Origin: Archangium primigenium
Lineage (GTDB): Bacteria; Myxococcota; Myxococcia; Myxococcales; Myxococcaceae
DNA: 64,000 bases
NCBI RefSeq assembly: GCF_016904885.1
Contig: NZ_JADWYI010000001.1
Location: 6,076,001-6,140,000 of the forward strand
Reading direction: 5' to 3'
In this document: positions 9,224 to 18,898 of the stretch, one piece after another
How the letters are laid out: each line of letters starts with the position of its first letter
How positions within the stretch are numbered: the stretch's first letter is position 1
Notes under the pieces: generated by a model
Told to the model about the DNA's origin: nothing
What the model saw: only the letters and a program-made list of their open reading frames with translations
Databases searched by the model: none
Position numbers and translations under genes: made by a program

Positions 9224-10423
9224 CTAGAGACCCGAGGTGGCGCGGAACACGAGGCCCTCGCCCTCGAGGGCATAGGCGCCGTCCGCCGCGCTGACGAACA
9301 CCGAGGCGCCCCGGGGCAGCGCGAGCGTCTGGTCCGCGAGCGTGAGCCGCGCCGCGCCCGCCGCGCACAGGAGGATCTCCGGACCCCGGCGCACGGGCCG
9401 CACGTCGAGCCCCGGCCGCAGCTCGAAGCGCGAGAGGCGGAACTCCTCGGCGGGCGTCGGGTACACGGACTCGGCGTCCGCGCCGGGCTCGGCCACGAGC
9501 GTGCGCACCGGGCCGCACTGGAAGTCCAGCACCCGCAGGAGCTCCGGCACGTCCACGTGCTTGGGCGTGCAGCCGCCCCGGAGCACGTTGTCCGAGTTGG
9601 CCATCAGCTCCACCGCCACCCCACCCAGGTAGGCGTGGAGGTTGCCCGCGGGCAGGTAGATGGCCTCGCCGGGCCGCAGCCGCACGAGGTTGAGCATCAG
9701 CGCGCCCACCACGCCCGGATCCCCCGGGTAGAGCGCGCCGAGCCGGACCGCCTGGCGCAGCTCCTCGCGGAACGGGCCCGCGTGCTCCGCCCGCTCGGCG
9801 CAGGCCGCCACCACCTCGGCGACCTGGACGGCGAGCGACTCGCGGGGGCCGGTCATCAACCGCTCGAACATGCGCGCCACGCCCTGGGCGTCCACGGAGG
9901 CCCGGAGGGGCGCGAGCAGCGGCTCGAGCGAGGCGAGGCCCAGGCCGTCGAACAGCGCGAGCGTCTCGTCCGCGCGCCGGAAGCCGCACAGGGCGTCGAA
10001 GGGCGTCAGGGCGCAGGTGAGCTCGGGCTTGTGGTTCGCGTCCTTGTAGTTGCGGTGGGGCGCGCCCGGGGCCAGGCCCAGGCCGTTCTCCCGCGCGAAG
10101 CCCTCGCGCGCCTGCGCCAGGCTCGGGTGCGTCTGCAGGGACAGGGGCGTGTCGGCGGCGAGCACCTTGAACAGGAAGGGCAGCTCGCCGCTGAACCGGC
10201 GGGCCACGCGCTCACCCAGCTCGCGCTCCGGCGCGGCGCGGATGAGCTCGAGCAACGTGCTCCCCTGCCCGTCCCGGTGCACCCGCGACGGCGCGCCGGG
10301 GTGGGCACCCATCCACAGCTCCGCCTGCGCGGTGGCCGAGGGCGAGGGCTGGCCGAGCAGCTCGGCCAGGGCCGTGCGCGAGCCCCAGGCGTAGGGCTGG
10401 ATGACGTTGTCGAGCAGGTGCAT
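9224..10423 (-). CDS. manA: Mannose-6-phosphate isomerase, class I
   Basis: 399 aa zinc enzyme that interconverts fructose-6-phosphate and mannose-6-phosphate, the entry to GDP-mannose and surface polysaccharides. The N-terminus (NVIQPYAWGSRTALAELLG) is typical. The zinc-site segments LQTHPSLAQ and YKDANHKPE are present, and the cupin-like region LPAGNLHAYLGG and MANSDNVLRGG follow. It has its own downstream terminator. The gap to the upstream SPOR gene is 12 nt, so the two may share a transcript. Confidence 0.95.
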   Translation of the reverse strand: MHLLDNVIQPYAWGSRTALAELLGQPSPSATAQAELWMGAHPGAPSRVHRDGQGSTLLELIRAAPERELGERVARRFSGELPFLFKVLAADTPLSLQTHPSLAQAREGFARENGLGLAPGAPHRNYKDANHKPELTCALTPFDALCGFRRADETLALFDGLGLASLEPLLAPLRASVDAQGVARMFERLMTGPRESLAVQVAEVVAACAERAEHAGPFREELRQAVRLGALYPGDPGVVGALMLNLVRLRPGEAIYLPAGNLHAYLGGVAVELMANSDNVLRGGCTPKHVDVPELLRVLDFQCGPVRTLVAEPGADAESVYPTPAEEFRLSRFELRPGLDVRPVRRGPEILLCAAGAARLTLADQTLALPRGASVFVSAADGAYALEGEGLVFRATSGL

Positions 10424-10435
10424 GACCGCGAGCGC

Positions 10436-11320
10436 CTAGTTCACACCGGCCACGAAGGCCTGCAGCTGCGTCTCCCGCTTGAAGTCCGCGAGGTAGCGCG
10501 AGGCGGCGTCCTTGGAGGGGAAGCTGCCCATGCGCACCCGGTACCAGGTGCCCTTGTTGGGCACCTCGGCGGGCACGATGAAGGGCGCATAACCCCGGTC
10601 GCGCAGCTTGGAGGCGAAGCGCTCGGCCTCGGGACGGTTCTGGAACGCGGACAGCTGCAGGGTGAAGGCGCCACCGGCCACGGCGCCCGTGGGCGTCTGG
10701 GTGGCCCGGGCGATCGCCTCCTGCGTACCCGTACCGGGGGCCGTGGTGCGCGTGGGCACGGGCTCGGACGCCACCTTGCCGGGAAGCGGCGCGGGCTTGC
10801 TCTCCGCCAGGCGCGGCAGATCCGTGGGCTTGGCCGCGGGCTTCGTGTCCGGCTTGTTCTCTGGCTTCGCGGCGGGCTTGGCGTCGGGCTTCGCCTCGGC
10901 GACGGGCGCGTAGTCGTCGTCCGTGGGGCTGGCGGCCGGCGGCGCGGCCTCGGTGGGCGCGGCGGCGGGAGCCTCGGCCGGCTTGGGCTGGGGCGGCGGC
11001 GCCGGGGGCGGGATGGCCACCGTGACGGTGCGCGGCTTGGAGGGCTCGGGCGCGGCGCCCTTGCGGGTGAGCTCGTCCTGGAAGGTCAGCGCGGCCTGGG
11101 TCTCCCGGGCCTGCTGCAGGGCCTGGGCGTTGGCGTCCAGCGAGGAGAGCAGGTCCGGCGGCGTGGTGGCCTGGGCGTCGCCCGCGAGCTTCTTGCCCAC
11201 TACGACGCCGAGCACGAACACGGCCCCCATGACGATGATGCCCGCGATCAGCAGGCTGACGACCTGCCGGTTATCCAGCGAGACATCGAACTTCTCCTTC
11301 ATCCGGTGGGCGTCGCGCAT
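10436..11320 (-). CDS. Membrane-anchored SPOR-domain protein
   Basis: 294 aa. The start MRDAHRMKEKFDVSL is followed by one membrane helix (about residues 19-42), a long Pro/Ala/Lys-rich linker (about 60-205), and a C-terminal SPOR domain (about 212-290; FTLQLSAFQNRPEAERFASKL ... WYRVRMGSFPSKDAASRYLADF). SPOR domains bind denuded septal peptidoglycan, so a role at division sites in the periplasm is likely. ATG 11320 is preferred over an in-frame start 14 codons upstream, which would lie within the leader. Confidence 0.85.
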   Translation of the reverse strand: MRDAHRMKEKFDVSLDNRQVVSLLIAGIIVMGAVFVLGVVVGKKLAGDAQATTPPDLLSSLDANAQALQQARETQAALTFQDELTRKGAAPEPSKPRTVTVAIPPPAPPPQPKPAEAPAAAPTEAAPPAASPTDDDYAPVAEAKPDAKPAAKPENKPDTKPAAKPTDLPRLAESKPAPLPGKVASEPVPTRTTAPGTGTQEAIARATQTPTGAVAGGAFTLQLSAFQNRPEAERFASKLRDRGYAPFIVPAEVPNKGTWYRVRMGSFPSKDAASRYLADFKRETQLQAFVAGVN

Positions 11321-11398
11321 TGCAATGGATCCCTTGAGTGGACGGATCCCCGGCCCGGCCACACGAGTGTCGCGGCCTGTAGCGTCGAGGTGCGGCGG

Positions 11399-11427
11399 AA
11401 GGTACGCCCCCCCTCTTGACCGGTCAA
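11399..11427 (-). promoter_or_regulatory. Sigma-70-type promoter for the SPOR/manA unit, with palindromic -35
   Basis: TTGACC (11427-11422) and TACCTT (11404-11399) are separated by exactly 17 bp on the minus strand, about 80 bp before the SPOR gene. The -35 is half of a perfect 12-bp palindrome, TTGACCGGTCAA (11416-11427), which may be an operator. Confidence 0.6.
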
Positions 11428-11473
11428 ATTCAGTGCGGCAGGGGGCGAGGCCTCACGACGCTCGCCCGCCTGC

Positions 11474-12520
11474 TCAGACGATCCACCCGCCGCCGAGGAG
11501 CCGGTCGCCTTCGTAGACCACGGCGGCCTGTCCGGGCGTCACCGCGCGCGCCGGGGACTCCAGGCGGATGGACACGAGCCCGTGCGGAGACACCTCCACG
11601 CGGCCCGTGGCTCCGGGGTGGCGGTGCCGGATGCGCACCATCACGGACTTCTCCGGCGGCGGCGGCCCCTCCACCCAGTGCGGCTGCAGCAGGCCGAACG
11701 AGTCACGCGCGTTCTGCTCGGCGGGGCCCACCACGACCCGGCGGGACTCGGGCTCGATGCGCTGCACGTAGCGCGCCTCCCCTCCTCCCAGGTTGAGGCC
11801 CCGACGCTGCCCCACGGTGAAGCGGTGCACGCCCGCGTGGGTGCCGAGCACCGCGCCCTCCGCGTCGACGATCTCGCCCGCGGGCTGCGGCCCGGCCACC
11901 TTCTCCACGAAGCCGGCGTAGTCCCCGTCCGGCACGAAGCAGATCTCCATGCTCTCGGGCTTGTGGCTGGTGGTCAGCCCGTGACGCTCGGCCACGGCGC
12001 GCACCTCGGCCTTCGTCATGCCGCCCACGGGGAAGAGGATGTCGGCGAGCTCCGCCTGGCCCAGCGTGAAGAGGAAGTAGCTCTGATCCTTCGCGGCATC
12101 CACGGCGCGGCGCAGGACGTAGCGGCCGTCCTCCTGCTCCACCCGGGCGTAGTGGCCCGTGGCCAGCCGCGCCCCGAGCGCCCGCGCGCGCTTGAGCAGG
12201 AAGTTGAACTTCACGTCCCGGTTGCACGCCACGCACGGAATGGGCGTGCGCCCGCCCAGGTACGACTGGACGAAGGGGTTGATGACCCGGTCCTTGAAGA
12301 TCTCCTCGGCGTTGGCCACGTAGAAGGGAATCCCCAGCGTCTGGGCCACCGCGCGCGCGTCGTCGATGTCATCCGGGCTGCAACAACTGCCGCACTGGGC
12401 CTTGCCCTCGTAGGACCAGACCCGGAGGGTGATTCCGATGACCTCATGGCCCTGCTCCTTGAGCAGGGCGGCGGCGGCCGAGGAGTCCACTCCTCCACTC
12501 ATGGCAACGACGACTCGCAT
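11474..12520 (-). CDS. mnmA: tRNA-specific 2-thiouridylase
   Basis: 348 aa. It thiolates U34 of tRNA-Lys, -Glu and -Gln using ATP and a persulfide relay. The PP-loop SGGVDSS is at 8-14. The catalytic cysteines are Cys99 ([11 protein letters not shown]) and Cys194 (MEICFVPDG). The C-terminal beta-barrel includes FTVGQRRGL and the ending [14 protein letters not shown] 12520 gives the canonical N-terminus [10 protein letters not shown]. Additional cysteines ([11 protein letters not shown], 43-47) are a known variation in the family. Confidence 0.96.
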   Translation of the reverse strand: MRVVVAMSGGVDSSAAAALLKEQGHEVIGITLRVWSYEGKAQCGSCCSPDDIDDARAVAQTLGIPFYVANAEEIFKDRVINPFVQSYLGGRTPIPCVACNRDVKFNFLLKRARALGARLATGHYARVEQEDGRYVLRRAVDAAKDQSYFLFTLGQAELADILFPVGGMTKAEVRAVAERHGLTTSHKPESMEICFVPDGDYAGFVEKVAGPQPAGEIVDAEGAVLGTHAGVHRFTVGQRRGLNLGGGEARYVQRIEPESRRVVVGPAEQNARDSFGLLQPHWVEGPPPPEKSVMVRIRHRHPGATGRVEVSPHGLVSIRLESPARAVTPGQAAVVYEGDRLLGGGWIV

Positions 12521-12578
12521 GCAGTCCTCTCTACACGGCGGCCCGCCCCGGCGCGACCCCCCCGGAGGTCCCGGGTGT

Positions 12579-13889
12579 TCAGGCCCCCTGGGTCTTCTTC
12601 CAGGCCTCCAGCGCTTCCCGGAGTGATTCCGCCGTGTTGCGCGAGGGCTCGTCGAGCACCCACTCCATGAGGAAGCGCGTCGCCTGCCCCACGAGCGGCG
12701 AGGGCCCCACCCCCAGGGCGGCCATGATGGCGCCCCCGTTGAGGGCCAGCTCCTTGGGAGATAGGGGCGGCTTGCCGGCGGCCACGTCCCGCAGTCGCGC
12801 CTGGAGCCGCTCGAAGTCCCCCCGCCGGGACGCCAGCCGGACCTCGAACCGGGCCCGGGCAACCTCCAGGAGCGCCTCCAGTTGCGCGGGCCCCACCCGG
12901 GCGAGCAACCGGCGCAGGGCGGGCGGCTCGGACTCCAGGTGCTGCTCCAGCGCCGCGAGCGAGACCAGCAGTCGCACCCGCTCGGCCACCTTGGTGGGGA
13001 ACTTGAGGCGCACACAGATGGCCTCGGCCCCCGCCCCGTCCACGACGTCCGCGAGCAGCGCGGCCAGACGCACCTCCAGCTCGGCGGGCGCGGCGGCGGC
13101 GGTGGCGCGCGCCAGGCGGGCGGCCTCGGCGTCGACTCCGGCCAGCTCGGGCAGGAACACCTCGAGCAGCCCCGTGGAGGCGAGCAGCTCCAGTCCCATC
13201 TCCGCGCGCGGGGACATCAGCAGCTTGACGAACTCCTCGCGCACCCGCTCCAGGGACACCTTGCGGAACACGGGCAGCGTCTGGGGAATGGCCGCCTGGG
13301 TCTCCGCGTCGAGCGTGAAGCCGAGCACCGCGGCGAAGCGCACGGCGCGCAGGGGCCGCAGTCCGTCCTCGGAGAAGCGCGCCAGGGCCGAGCCCACGCA
13401 GCGGATGAGGCGCGCGTCCAGGTCATGCCGGCCCCCGAAGGGGTCGACGAACTGGAGGCCCAGGGGATCCCACGCCATGGCGTTGATGGTGAAGTCCCGG
13501 CGCGACAGGTCCTTGGTGATGTCGCGCTCGAAGGTGACGGTGTTGGGGCGGCGGCCGTCGTGGTAGTCCCCCTCGCTGCGGAAGGTGGTGACCTCCACGT
13601 GCTCCTGCCCCGCGAGCACGGTCACGGTGCCGTGCTGGAGCCCGGTGGGGATGACCTTGCGGAAGGCCTTCTGGACCTCCTCGGGGAAGGCGCTCGTGGC
13701 GACGTCGAAGTCCTTGGGCGGCACGCCCCGGAGGATGTCCCGGACGCACCCGCCCACCAGGTAGACGGCGTGGTTCAACTCCCGCAGACGGGCGACGACC
13801 TCCCGGATGGGGGCGGGAACGGGCGCTTCGATCAAGGCGGTGGGAGGTGGAATCATCGCGCGCCGGGACGCTGGCATGCCCTCATTCAT
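12579..13889 (-). CDS. CCA-adding / poly(A) polymerase family nucleotidyltransferase
   Basis: About 436 aa. The class II nucleotidyltransferase head has [12 protein letters not shown] and the DxD metal motif in [11 protein letters not shown], then [12 protein letters not shown] and [16 protein letters not shown]. Such enzymes add or repair tRNA CCA ends or polyadenylate RNA; sequence alone does not separate the roles. Three in-frame ATGs (13889, 13877, 13856) are possible and none has a convincing ribosome site; the most upstream is listed. It is convergent with nothing and lies back-to-back with thiD. Confidence 0.88.
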   Translation of the reverse strand: MNEGMPASRRAMIPPPTALIEAPVPAPIREVVARLRELNHAVYLVGGCVRDILRGVPPKDFDVATSAFPEEVQKAFRKVIPTGLQHGTVTVLAGQEHVEVTTFRSEGDYHDGRRPNTVTFERDITKDLSRRDFTINAMAWDPLGLQFVDPFGGRHDLDARLIRCVGSALARFSEDGLRPLRAVRFAAVLGFTLDAETQAAIPQTLPVFRKVSLERVREEFVKLLMSPRAEMGLELLASTGLLEVFLPELAGVDAEAARLARATAAAAPAELEVRLAALLADVVDGAGAEAICVRLKFPTKVAERVRLLVSLAALEQHLESEPPALRRLLARVGPAQLEALLEVARARFEVRLASRRGDFERLQARLRDVAAGKPPLSPKELALNGGAIMAALGVGPSPLVGQATRFLMEWVLDEPSRNTAESLREALEAWKKTQGA

Positions 13890-13962
13890 ACGGGCAAGCA
13901 CTGGATGCGCTCGCGGATCCGGGCACAATCGCGCGCATGACGACGAAGAAGGAGGACAGGCC

Positions 13963-14763
13963 GTGAAGGGGCGTGTGTTGATCATCGCGGGGTCGGACTC
14001 GGGCGGCGGCGCGGGCATCCAGGCGGACATCAAGGCGGTGACGGCGCTCCGGGGCTACGCGGCCACGGCCATCGCGGCCCTCACCGCCCAGGACACGCAC
14101 ACCGTGCACGCCATCCACGACGTTCCCCTGTCCTTCGTGCGGCTGCAGATCGAACTGTCGCTCAAGGACATCGGCGCGGACGCCGTCAAGACGGGCATGC
14201 TCTCCAAGGGCGAGGTGATCGCCGCGGTGCGCGAGGAGCTCGACCAGCACGCGCCGCACGTGCCGCTCATCGTGGATCCCGTCATGGTGGCCAAGGGCGG
14301 CGCCCGACTGCTCAACGCCGGCGCCGAGCGGGCCCTCATCGAGCGGCTGCTGCCCCGGGCCACGCTCATCACCCCCAACGCCTCGGAGGCGGAGGTGCTC
14401 ACGGGCCTGCCGGTGACGTCCTTCGCCGAGCAGGATCGCGCCGCCGAGCGGCTGCTCGCCCTGGGCGCCCGGGCGGTGCTGCTCAAGGGCGGCCATCTTC
14501 CCGGCGACGAGGTCCGCGACGTGCTGCTGACGCCCGAGGGGCGCCAGGAGTTCTCCAGCGCGCGGCTGCACACGACCTCCACGCATGGCACGGGGTGCAC
14601 CCTCGCGTCCGCCATCGCCACGGGCATCGCCCAGAAGCTGGCGCTGCACGAGGCGGTCGCCCGCGCCCATGCCTACGTGTGGGCCGCCATCCAGAGCGCG
14701 CCCGGCCTGGGCGGCGGCAACGGGCCCCTCAACCACGCCCACACGGTGAAGCCCGAGGTCTGA
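13963..14763 (+). CDS. thiD: Hydroxymethylpyrimidine (phosphate) kinase
   Basis: 266 aa ribokinase-fold enzyme that phosphorylates HMP and HMP-P in thiamine synthesis. It shows IIAGSDSGGGAGIQADIK at the N-terminus, the KTGM segment, LLKGGHLPG, and the catalytic anion-hole motif HGTGCTLASA. GTG 13963 is chosen because AAGGAGGAC lies at 13948-13956 and the protein then begins where the family does. A nine-codon reading frame (ATG at 13937) ends in a TGA overlapping this GTG, which could couple initiation but may be chance. Confidence 0.93.
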   Translation: MKGRVLIIAGSDSGGGAGIQADIKAVTALRGYAATAIAALTAQDTHTVHAIHDVPLSFVRLQIELSLKDIGADAVKTGMLSKGEVIAAVREELDQHAPHVPLIVDPVMVAKGGARLLNAGAERALIERLLPRATLITPNASEAEVLTGLPVTSFAEQDRAAERLLALGARAVLLKGGHLPGDEVRDVLLTPEGRQEFSSARLHTTSTHGTGCTLASAIATGIAQKLALHEAVARAHAYVWAAIQSAPGLGGGNGPLNHAHTVKPEV

Positions 14764-14779
14764 GGCCCGGCTCAAGGGC

Positions 14780-15787
14780 TCAGTTGTTCGGCGCGCCCGC
14801 GCGGATCCACGAGCGGAGTCGGCTGAGCTCTCCGGGGTTGCGGTCGAAGTGGTCCGAGCCGCCCAGCGGCATCCGGGGGCCGCACTCCACGGAGATGATG
14901 CGCCAGAGCAGCAAGGACTCCTCGGGCTTGCCGGGCGCCACCCGGGCCATGGGTCGGCAGCCGCCCACGCCCGTCACGTTGACGAGCGACGCGTAGGACG
15001 CACCGGACTCCAGGTTCAAGCCCTCGCTCCCGTGGGCGTTGTGGCAATCCGCGCACCGGGCGTCCCAGAGCGGCTGGATGTCCTGGACGTAGGACGGCAG
15101 GGCCACGTTCACCCGCACCGTACGGGCGACGCTGCTCGCGCCATCCGACACGGAGACCCGCAGGGTGTAGGCGGTGGCCGTGGCGCTCTCGGGGGCGCGC
15201 CACTCGGCCGAGGCGCGGGTGGGATTGGTGAAGACCCCGAGCCCCGCGGGCTCCGTGGACCACGCATAGGTCAGGGCATCCCCGTCCTGGTCCGAGGCCC
15301 CGATGAAGAGGCGCACCAGGTCTCCCGGGACGGTCCGCTGGGCATCCATCGAGATGTCGGCGTACACGTCGGGCGGGTGGTTGAGCGCGGGCACGTTCAC
15401 CACCCGGACCGGCACCGAGTCCTGGACACTGCCCCCCTGGCCGTCCGAGACCGTCACCCGCAGCACGAAGTCCGTGTCACGGGGGAGGAACGGCGCCGTC
15501 CAGCGCCACCCCGAGCCCTCCGCCACGAAAGTGCCCAGCGGCGGCGCCGGGCTCTGGACCCAGGCGTACGTGAGCGGATCACCCTCCAGATCCTCGGCGT
15601 CCACGGACAGACGGAGGCTCGCACCCTCGTCGATCGACGTCCGCTCCGCGGTCACCTGACGGATGATGGGAGGACGGTTGGCCTTCGGCTCCCCTTCCGG
15701 TGCGGGCGCGTCCGGCGTGTCTCCACATCCCAGGCCCCACAGGAGCCACCCCGCGGACATCCATCGACTCGAGCGAAGCGTGCGCAT
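14780..15787 (-). CDS. Lipoprotein with two PKD/Ig-like domains and a CxxCH haem site
   Basis: 335 aa. The signal ends in WGLGC with Cys21 as the lipidation site. Two PKD/cadherin-like beta-sandwich domains follow (about 35-130 and 140-230; DLEGDPLTYAWVQ and DQDGDALTYAWST mark equivalent strands). The C-terminal third has YVQDIQPLWDARCADCHNAHG, a single c-type haem motif of the planctomycete-type cytochrome domain. Probable location is the outer membrane or cell surface. Electron-transfer partner unknown. It is convergent with thiD. Confidence 0.82.
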   Translation of the reverse strand: MRTLRSSRWMSAGWLLWGLGCGDTPDAPAPEGEPKANRPPIIRQVTAERTSIDEGASLRLSVDAEDLEGDPLTYAWVQSPAPPLGTFVAEGSGWRWTAPFLPRDTDFVLRVTVSDGQGGSVQDSVPVRVVNVPALNHPPDVYADISMDAQRTVPGDLVRLFIGASDQDGDALTYAWSTEPAGLGVFTNPTRASAEWRAPESATATAYTLRVSVSDGASSVARTVRVNVALPSYVQDIQPLWDARCADCHNAHGSEGLNLESGASYASLVNVTGVGGCRPMARVAPGKPEESLLLWRIISVECGPRMPLGGSDHFDRNPGELSRLRSWIRAGAPNN

Positions 15788-15824
15788 GCCTCCACTATCG
15801 CACGCGGGCCCCGTTCCAGCGCCG

Positions 15825-16733
15825 TCACACTTCCGAGGCGGCGAGCACCTGCTCGCGCAACCACCGGCCCCGGGGGTCCAGCTCCGTCTGGCGGTGCCAG
15901 TAGAGGTGGATCTCCAGGGGCGGGAGCGCGAGCGGCATGGGCAGCAGGTGGTTGCCCAGGGGCCGCGCGATGGCCTCGGCATGGCGCCGGGGCATGGTCA
16001 ACAGCCAGTCCGAGCCGGCCACGACCCGGCACGCCGCCTCGTAGTGCTGACAGCGCACGGCGATCTCCCGCTGATGGCCCAGGCGGTTGAGCACCAGATC
16101 CTCCAGGGCGAGCCCCGTGCGCCGGGAGGACACGGTGACGTGCCGCGCGGCGAGGTAGGCCGCGAGGTCCAGCTTGCGCCGGCGCGCCGCCACCACACGG
16201 AAGTCGTCGCGCAGCAGGGGCGCGTGGCGCAGGCCGGGGCTCGTCGGCTGGGCCACGTCGATCGCCAGGTCCAACCGCCCCGAGGCCAGGTCGCGCTCCA
16301 GCTTCGTGCGCTCCACCCGCACACTGGAGACCCGCACCTTGGGGGCGTGGACCCGCAGCCGCTCGACGAGCCCGGGCAGCAGCGAGGGCTCCAGCTCGTC
16401 GTTCATCGCGAGCACCAGCTCCACCACGTCGCGCCCGGGCTCGAACTGGCGGGTGCGGTGCACCGCCTGCTGGAGCAGCGTGAGCGCCTCGCGGATCTCC
16501 GGGGCGAGCCGCTCCGCGAGCGGCGTGGGCGCCACGCCCCGGCCCTCGCGGACGAACAGCGGCTCGCCGAGCTGTTCCCGCAGCCGCGCCAGCGCATGGC
16601 TCACAGCGGACTGACTCAGGAAGAGCACCTCCGCGGCGCGCGTGAGGCTGCGCTCCTGGAGCACGACGTCGAACACCCGGAAGAGGTTGAGGTCCAACCC
16701 CGCGAGGCGTGAGGACTCCTGAGCCTGATTCAT
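15825..16733 (-). CDS. LysR-family transcriptional regulator
   Basis: 302 aa. The N-terminal winged helix-turn-helix is LNLFRVFDVVLQERSLTRAAEVLFLSQSAVSHALARL (written here only as landmark ends LNLFRVF and VSHALARL), and the effector-binding domain fills residues 95-300. It is divergent from the acyl-CoA dehydrogenase operon with a 94-bp shared gap, so it probably controls that operon. ATG 16733 gives the usual short leader before the HTH. Confidence 0.9.
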   Translation of the reverse strand: MNQAQESSRLAGLDLNLFRVFDVVLQERSLTRAAEVLFLSQSAVSHALARLREQLGEPLFVREGRGVAPTPLAERLAPEIREALTLLQQAVHRTRQFEPGRDVVELVLAMNDELEPSLLPGLVERLRVHAPKVRVSSVRVERTKLERDLASGRLDLAIDVAQPTSPGLRHAPLLRDDFRVVAARRRKLDLAAYLAARHVTVSSRRTGLALEDLVLNRLGHQREIAVRCQHYEAACRVVAGSDWLLTMPRRHAEAIARPLGNHLLPMPLALPPLEIHLYWHRQTELDPRGRWLREQVLAASEV

Positions 16734-16827
16734 GACCACACATGACCAACATTCACTGGCTTCATCAACCCCACCGGACGAGGATGCGCCCAGGCCCCCC
16801 ACCCCGCCACCCACCCAGGGAGTCGCG

Positions 16828-18063
16828 ATGAACTTCGAGCCGAGCGCCAGGAGCAAGGACTACCTCGAGCGCGTGAAGCGCTTCGTGCGCGAGCACATCG
16901 AGCCCGCGGAGGCGCGCTACATGGCGCGGCTGCACGAGGCGCAGGCGGGCGGGGACTGGCGTCGCTGGCGCGTGCCGCCCGAGATGGAGCAGTGGAAGGC
17001 CCGGGCCAAGGCCGAGGGCCTGTGGAACCTGTTCCTGCCGGACGCGACGCTCGGCGCCGGGCTGAGCACCCTGGAGTACGCCCCCATCGCCGAGGAGACG
17101 GGCCGCAGCTTCCTCGCGCCCGAGGTCTTCAACTGCAACGCCCCGGACACCGGCAACATGGAGGTGCTCTGGCGCTACGGCTCCGAGGCGCAGAAGAAGC
17201 AGTGGCTCCAGCCGCTGCTCGCCGGTGAAATCCGCTCGGTGTTCTGCATGACGGAGCCGGAGGTGGCCTCCTCGGACGCCACCAACATGCAGGCCACGGC
17301 GGTGCTCCAGGGCGACGAAGTGGTCCTCAACGGCCGCAAGTGGTGGTCGAGCGGCCTGGGCCACCCCAACGCCAAGGTCGCCATCTTCATGGCGCACACC
17401 CCCAACCCGGATCTGGACCGGCGGCAGCAGCACTCCATGGTGCTCGTGCCCCTGGACGCGCCCGGCGTGACGGTGGAGCGCATGCTGCCCGTCTTCGGGG
17501 AGTACGACGCGCCGCACGGCCACGGCGAGGTGCGCTTCGACAACGTCCGGGTGCCCCAGGACGCGGTCATTGGCGGCCTGGGCCGGGGCTTCGAGATCGC
17601 CCAGGGGCGGCTGGGTCCGGGACGCATCCACCACTGCATGCGCTGCATCGGCGCGGCCGAGCGGGCCCTGGAGCTGATGATCGACCGGGGCATGGCGCGC
17701 ACCGCCTTCGGCAAGCCGCTGCTCAACCTGGGGGGCAACCGCGAGCGCGTGGCCGAGGCCCGCATCGCCATCGATCAGGCGCGCCTGCTCACGCTCTACG
17801 CGGCGTGGAAGCTGGACGAGCTGGGGGCGCTCGGCGCCATGACGGAGATCTCCGCCATCAAGGTGGTGGCGCCCAACGTGCTGCAGAAGGTGGTGGACGA
17901 CGCCATCCAGGTGCACGGCGGCGCGGGCGTCTCCAGCGACACGCCCCTCTCGGGCTTCTTCGCCCAGGCGCGCAGCCTGCGCATCGCGGACGGGCCGGAC
18001 GAAGTGCACAAGGGCGTCATCGCCCGCATCGAACTCGCCAAGCGCGGTTTCTCCAGGAGCTGA
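16828..18063 (+). CDS. Acyl-CoA dehydrogenase (ACAD10/11-like)
   Basis: 411 aa flavoprotein. Landmarks are FCMTEPEVASSDATN (flavin contact), NGRKWWSSGLGHPNAK, GPGRIHHCMRCIGAAERAL and the C-terminal QVHGGAGVSSDTPL. The lack of a clear catalytic Glu at the usual C-terminal site and the GRIHHCMR signature match the ACAD10/11 subgroup rather than fatty-acid enzymes. A CAGGGAG ribosome site precedes ATG 16828. First gene of a four-gene unit with an SDR, an APH-type kinase and a histidine phosphatase, which is what ACAD11 carries fused in one chain. Confidence 0.9.
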   Translation: MNFEPSARSKDYLERVKRFVREHIEPAEARYMARLHEAQAGGDWRRWRVPPEMEQWKARAKAEGLWNLFLPDATLGAGLSTLEYAPIAEETGRSFLAPEVFNCNAPDTGNMEVLWRYGSEAQKKQWLQPLLAGEIRSVFCMTEPEVASSDATNMQATAVLQGDEVVLNGRKWWSSGLGHPNAKVAIFMAHTPNPDLDRRQQHSMVLVPLDAPGVTVERMLPVFGEYDAPHGHGEVRFDNVRVPQDAVIGGLGRGFEIAQGRLGPGRIHHCMRCIGAAERALELMIDRGMARTAFGKPLLNLGGNRERVAEARIAIDQARLLTLYAAWKLDELGALGAMTEISAIKVVAPNVLQKVVDDAIQVHGGAGVSSDTPLSGFFAQARSLRIADGPDEVHKGVIARIELAKRGFSRS

Positions 18064-18068
18064 CGACC

Positions 18069-18890
18069 ATGAGCAAGCGCATCTTCATCACCGGCGGGGC
18101 CAGTGGACTCGGCCGGGCCATCGCGCTGCGCTACGCCCGGGCGGGCTGGCGGGTGTGCATCGGCGACGTCCACGCCCAGCGCGGCGCGGACACCCTGAAG
18201 GAACTCCAGGCCCTCTCCCCCACGTCCCTGTACGTCCCCTGCGACGTGACACGCGAGGAGGACCTGCGCGCGGTGGCCGAGCGGCTCACCGCCGACTGGG
18301 ACGGCGTGGACGTGCTGGTCAACAACGCGGGCGTCGCCCAGGCGGGGGCCATCGACGAGGTGTCCGTGGCCGACTGGCAGTGGATCGTGGACATCAACCT
18401 GCTGGGCGTGGTGCGCGGCTGCCACGTGTTCACCCCCGTCTTCAAGCGCCAGGGCCACGGCCACTTCGTCAACGTGGCCTCCATGGCGGGCCTGCTCGAT
18501 ATGCCGATGATGAGCAGCTACAACGCCACCAAGGCGGCCGTCGTCTCCCTGTCCGAGACGCTGCAGAACGAGTTCGCCGACACGCGCCTGGGCGTGAGCC
18601 TGGTGTGCCCGTCCTTCTTCAAGACGAACCTGACCGACTCGTTGCGCACGCCCCGCCCCGGCATGCACAAGATGATGAGCCGACTGCTGGAGCGCTCGAA
18701 GATCACCGCGGACGACGTCGCCGAGCGCATCTACCAGGCCGTGGACAAGCGCGAGTTCTACGTGCTGCCCCACATCGAGGGGCTCCAGGCGTGGCTGGCC
18801 AAGCGCCTGCTGCCCCGGCGCATCTACACCGAGCTGCTCAAGACGCAGACGCGCAAGATGCGCGGCGTCGGTTCCGCGCCGTCCGCCTGA
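18069..18890 (+). CDS. Short-chain dehydrogenase/reductase
   Basis: 273 aa classical SDR. TGGASGLGRAIA binds the dinucleotide, NNAG is conserved, and SYNATKAAV supplies the Tyr-x3-Lys pair; the upstream Ser is in NVASMAG. It starts 5 nt after the dehydrogenase stop. Within the operon it is expected to oxidise or reduce a hydroxyacyl intermediate, but the substrate is not visible. Confidence 0.9.
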   Translation: MSKRIFITGGASGLGRAIALRYARAGWRVCIGDVHAQRGADTLKELQALSPTSLYVPCDVTREEDLRAVAERLTADWDGVDVLVNNAGVAQAGAIDEVSVADWQWIVDINLLGVVRGCHVFTPVFKRQGHGHFVNVASMAGLLDMPMMSSYNATKAAVVSLSETLQNEFADTRLGVSLVCPSFFKTNLTDSLRTPRPGMHKMMSRLLERSKITADDVAERIYQAVDKREFYVLPHIEGLQAWLAKRLLPRRIYTELLKTQTRKMRGVGSAPSA

Positions 18891-18898
18891 GGTCTCCC

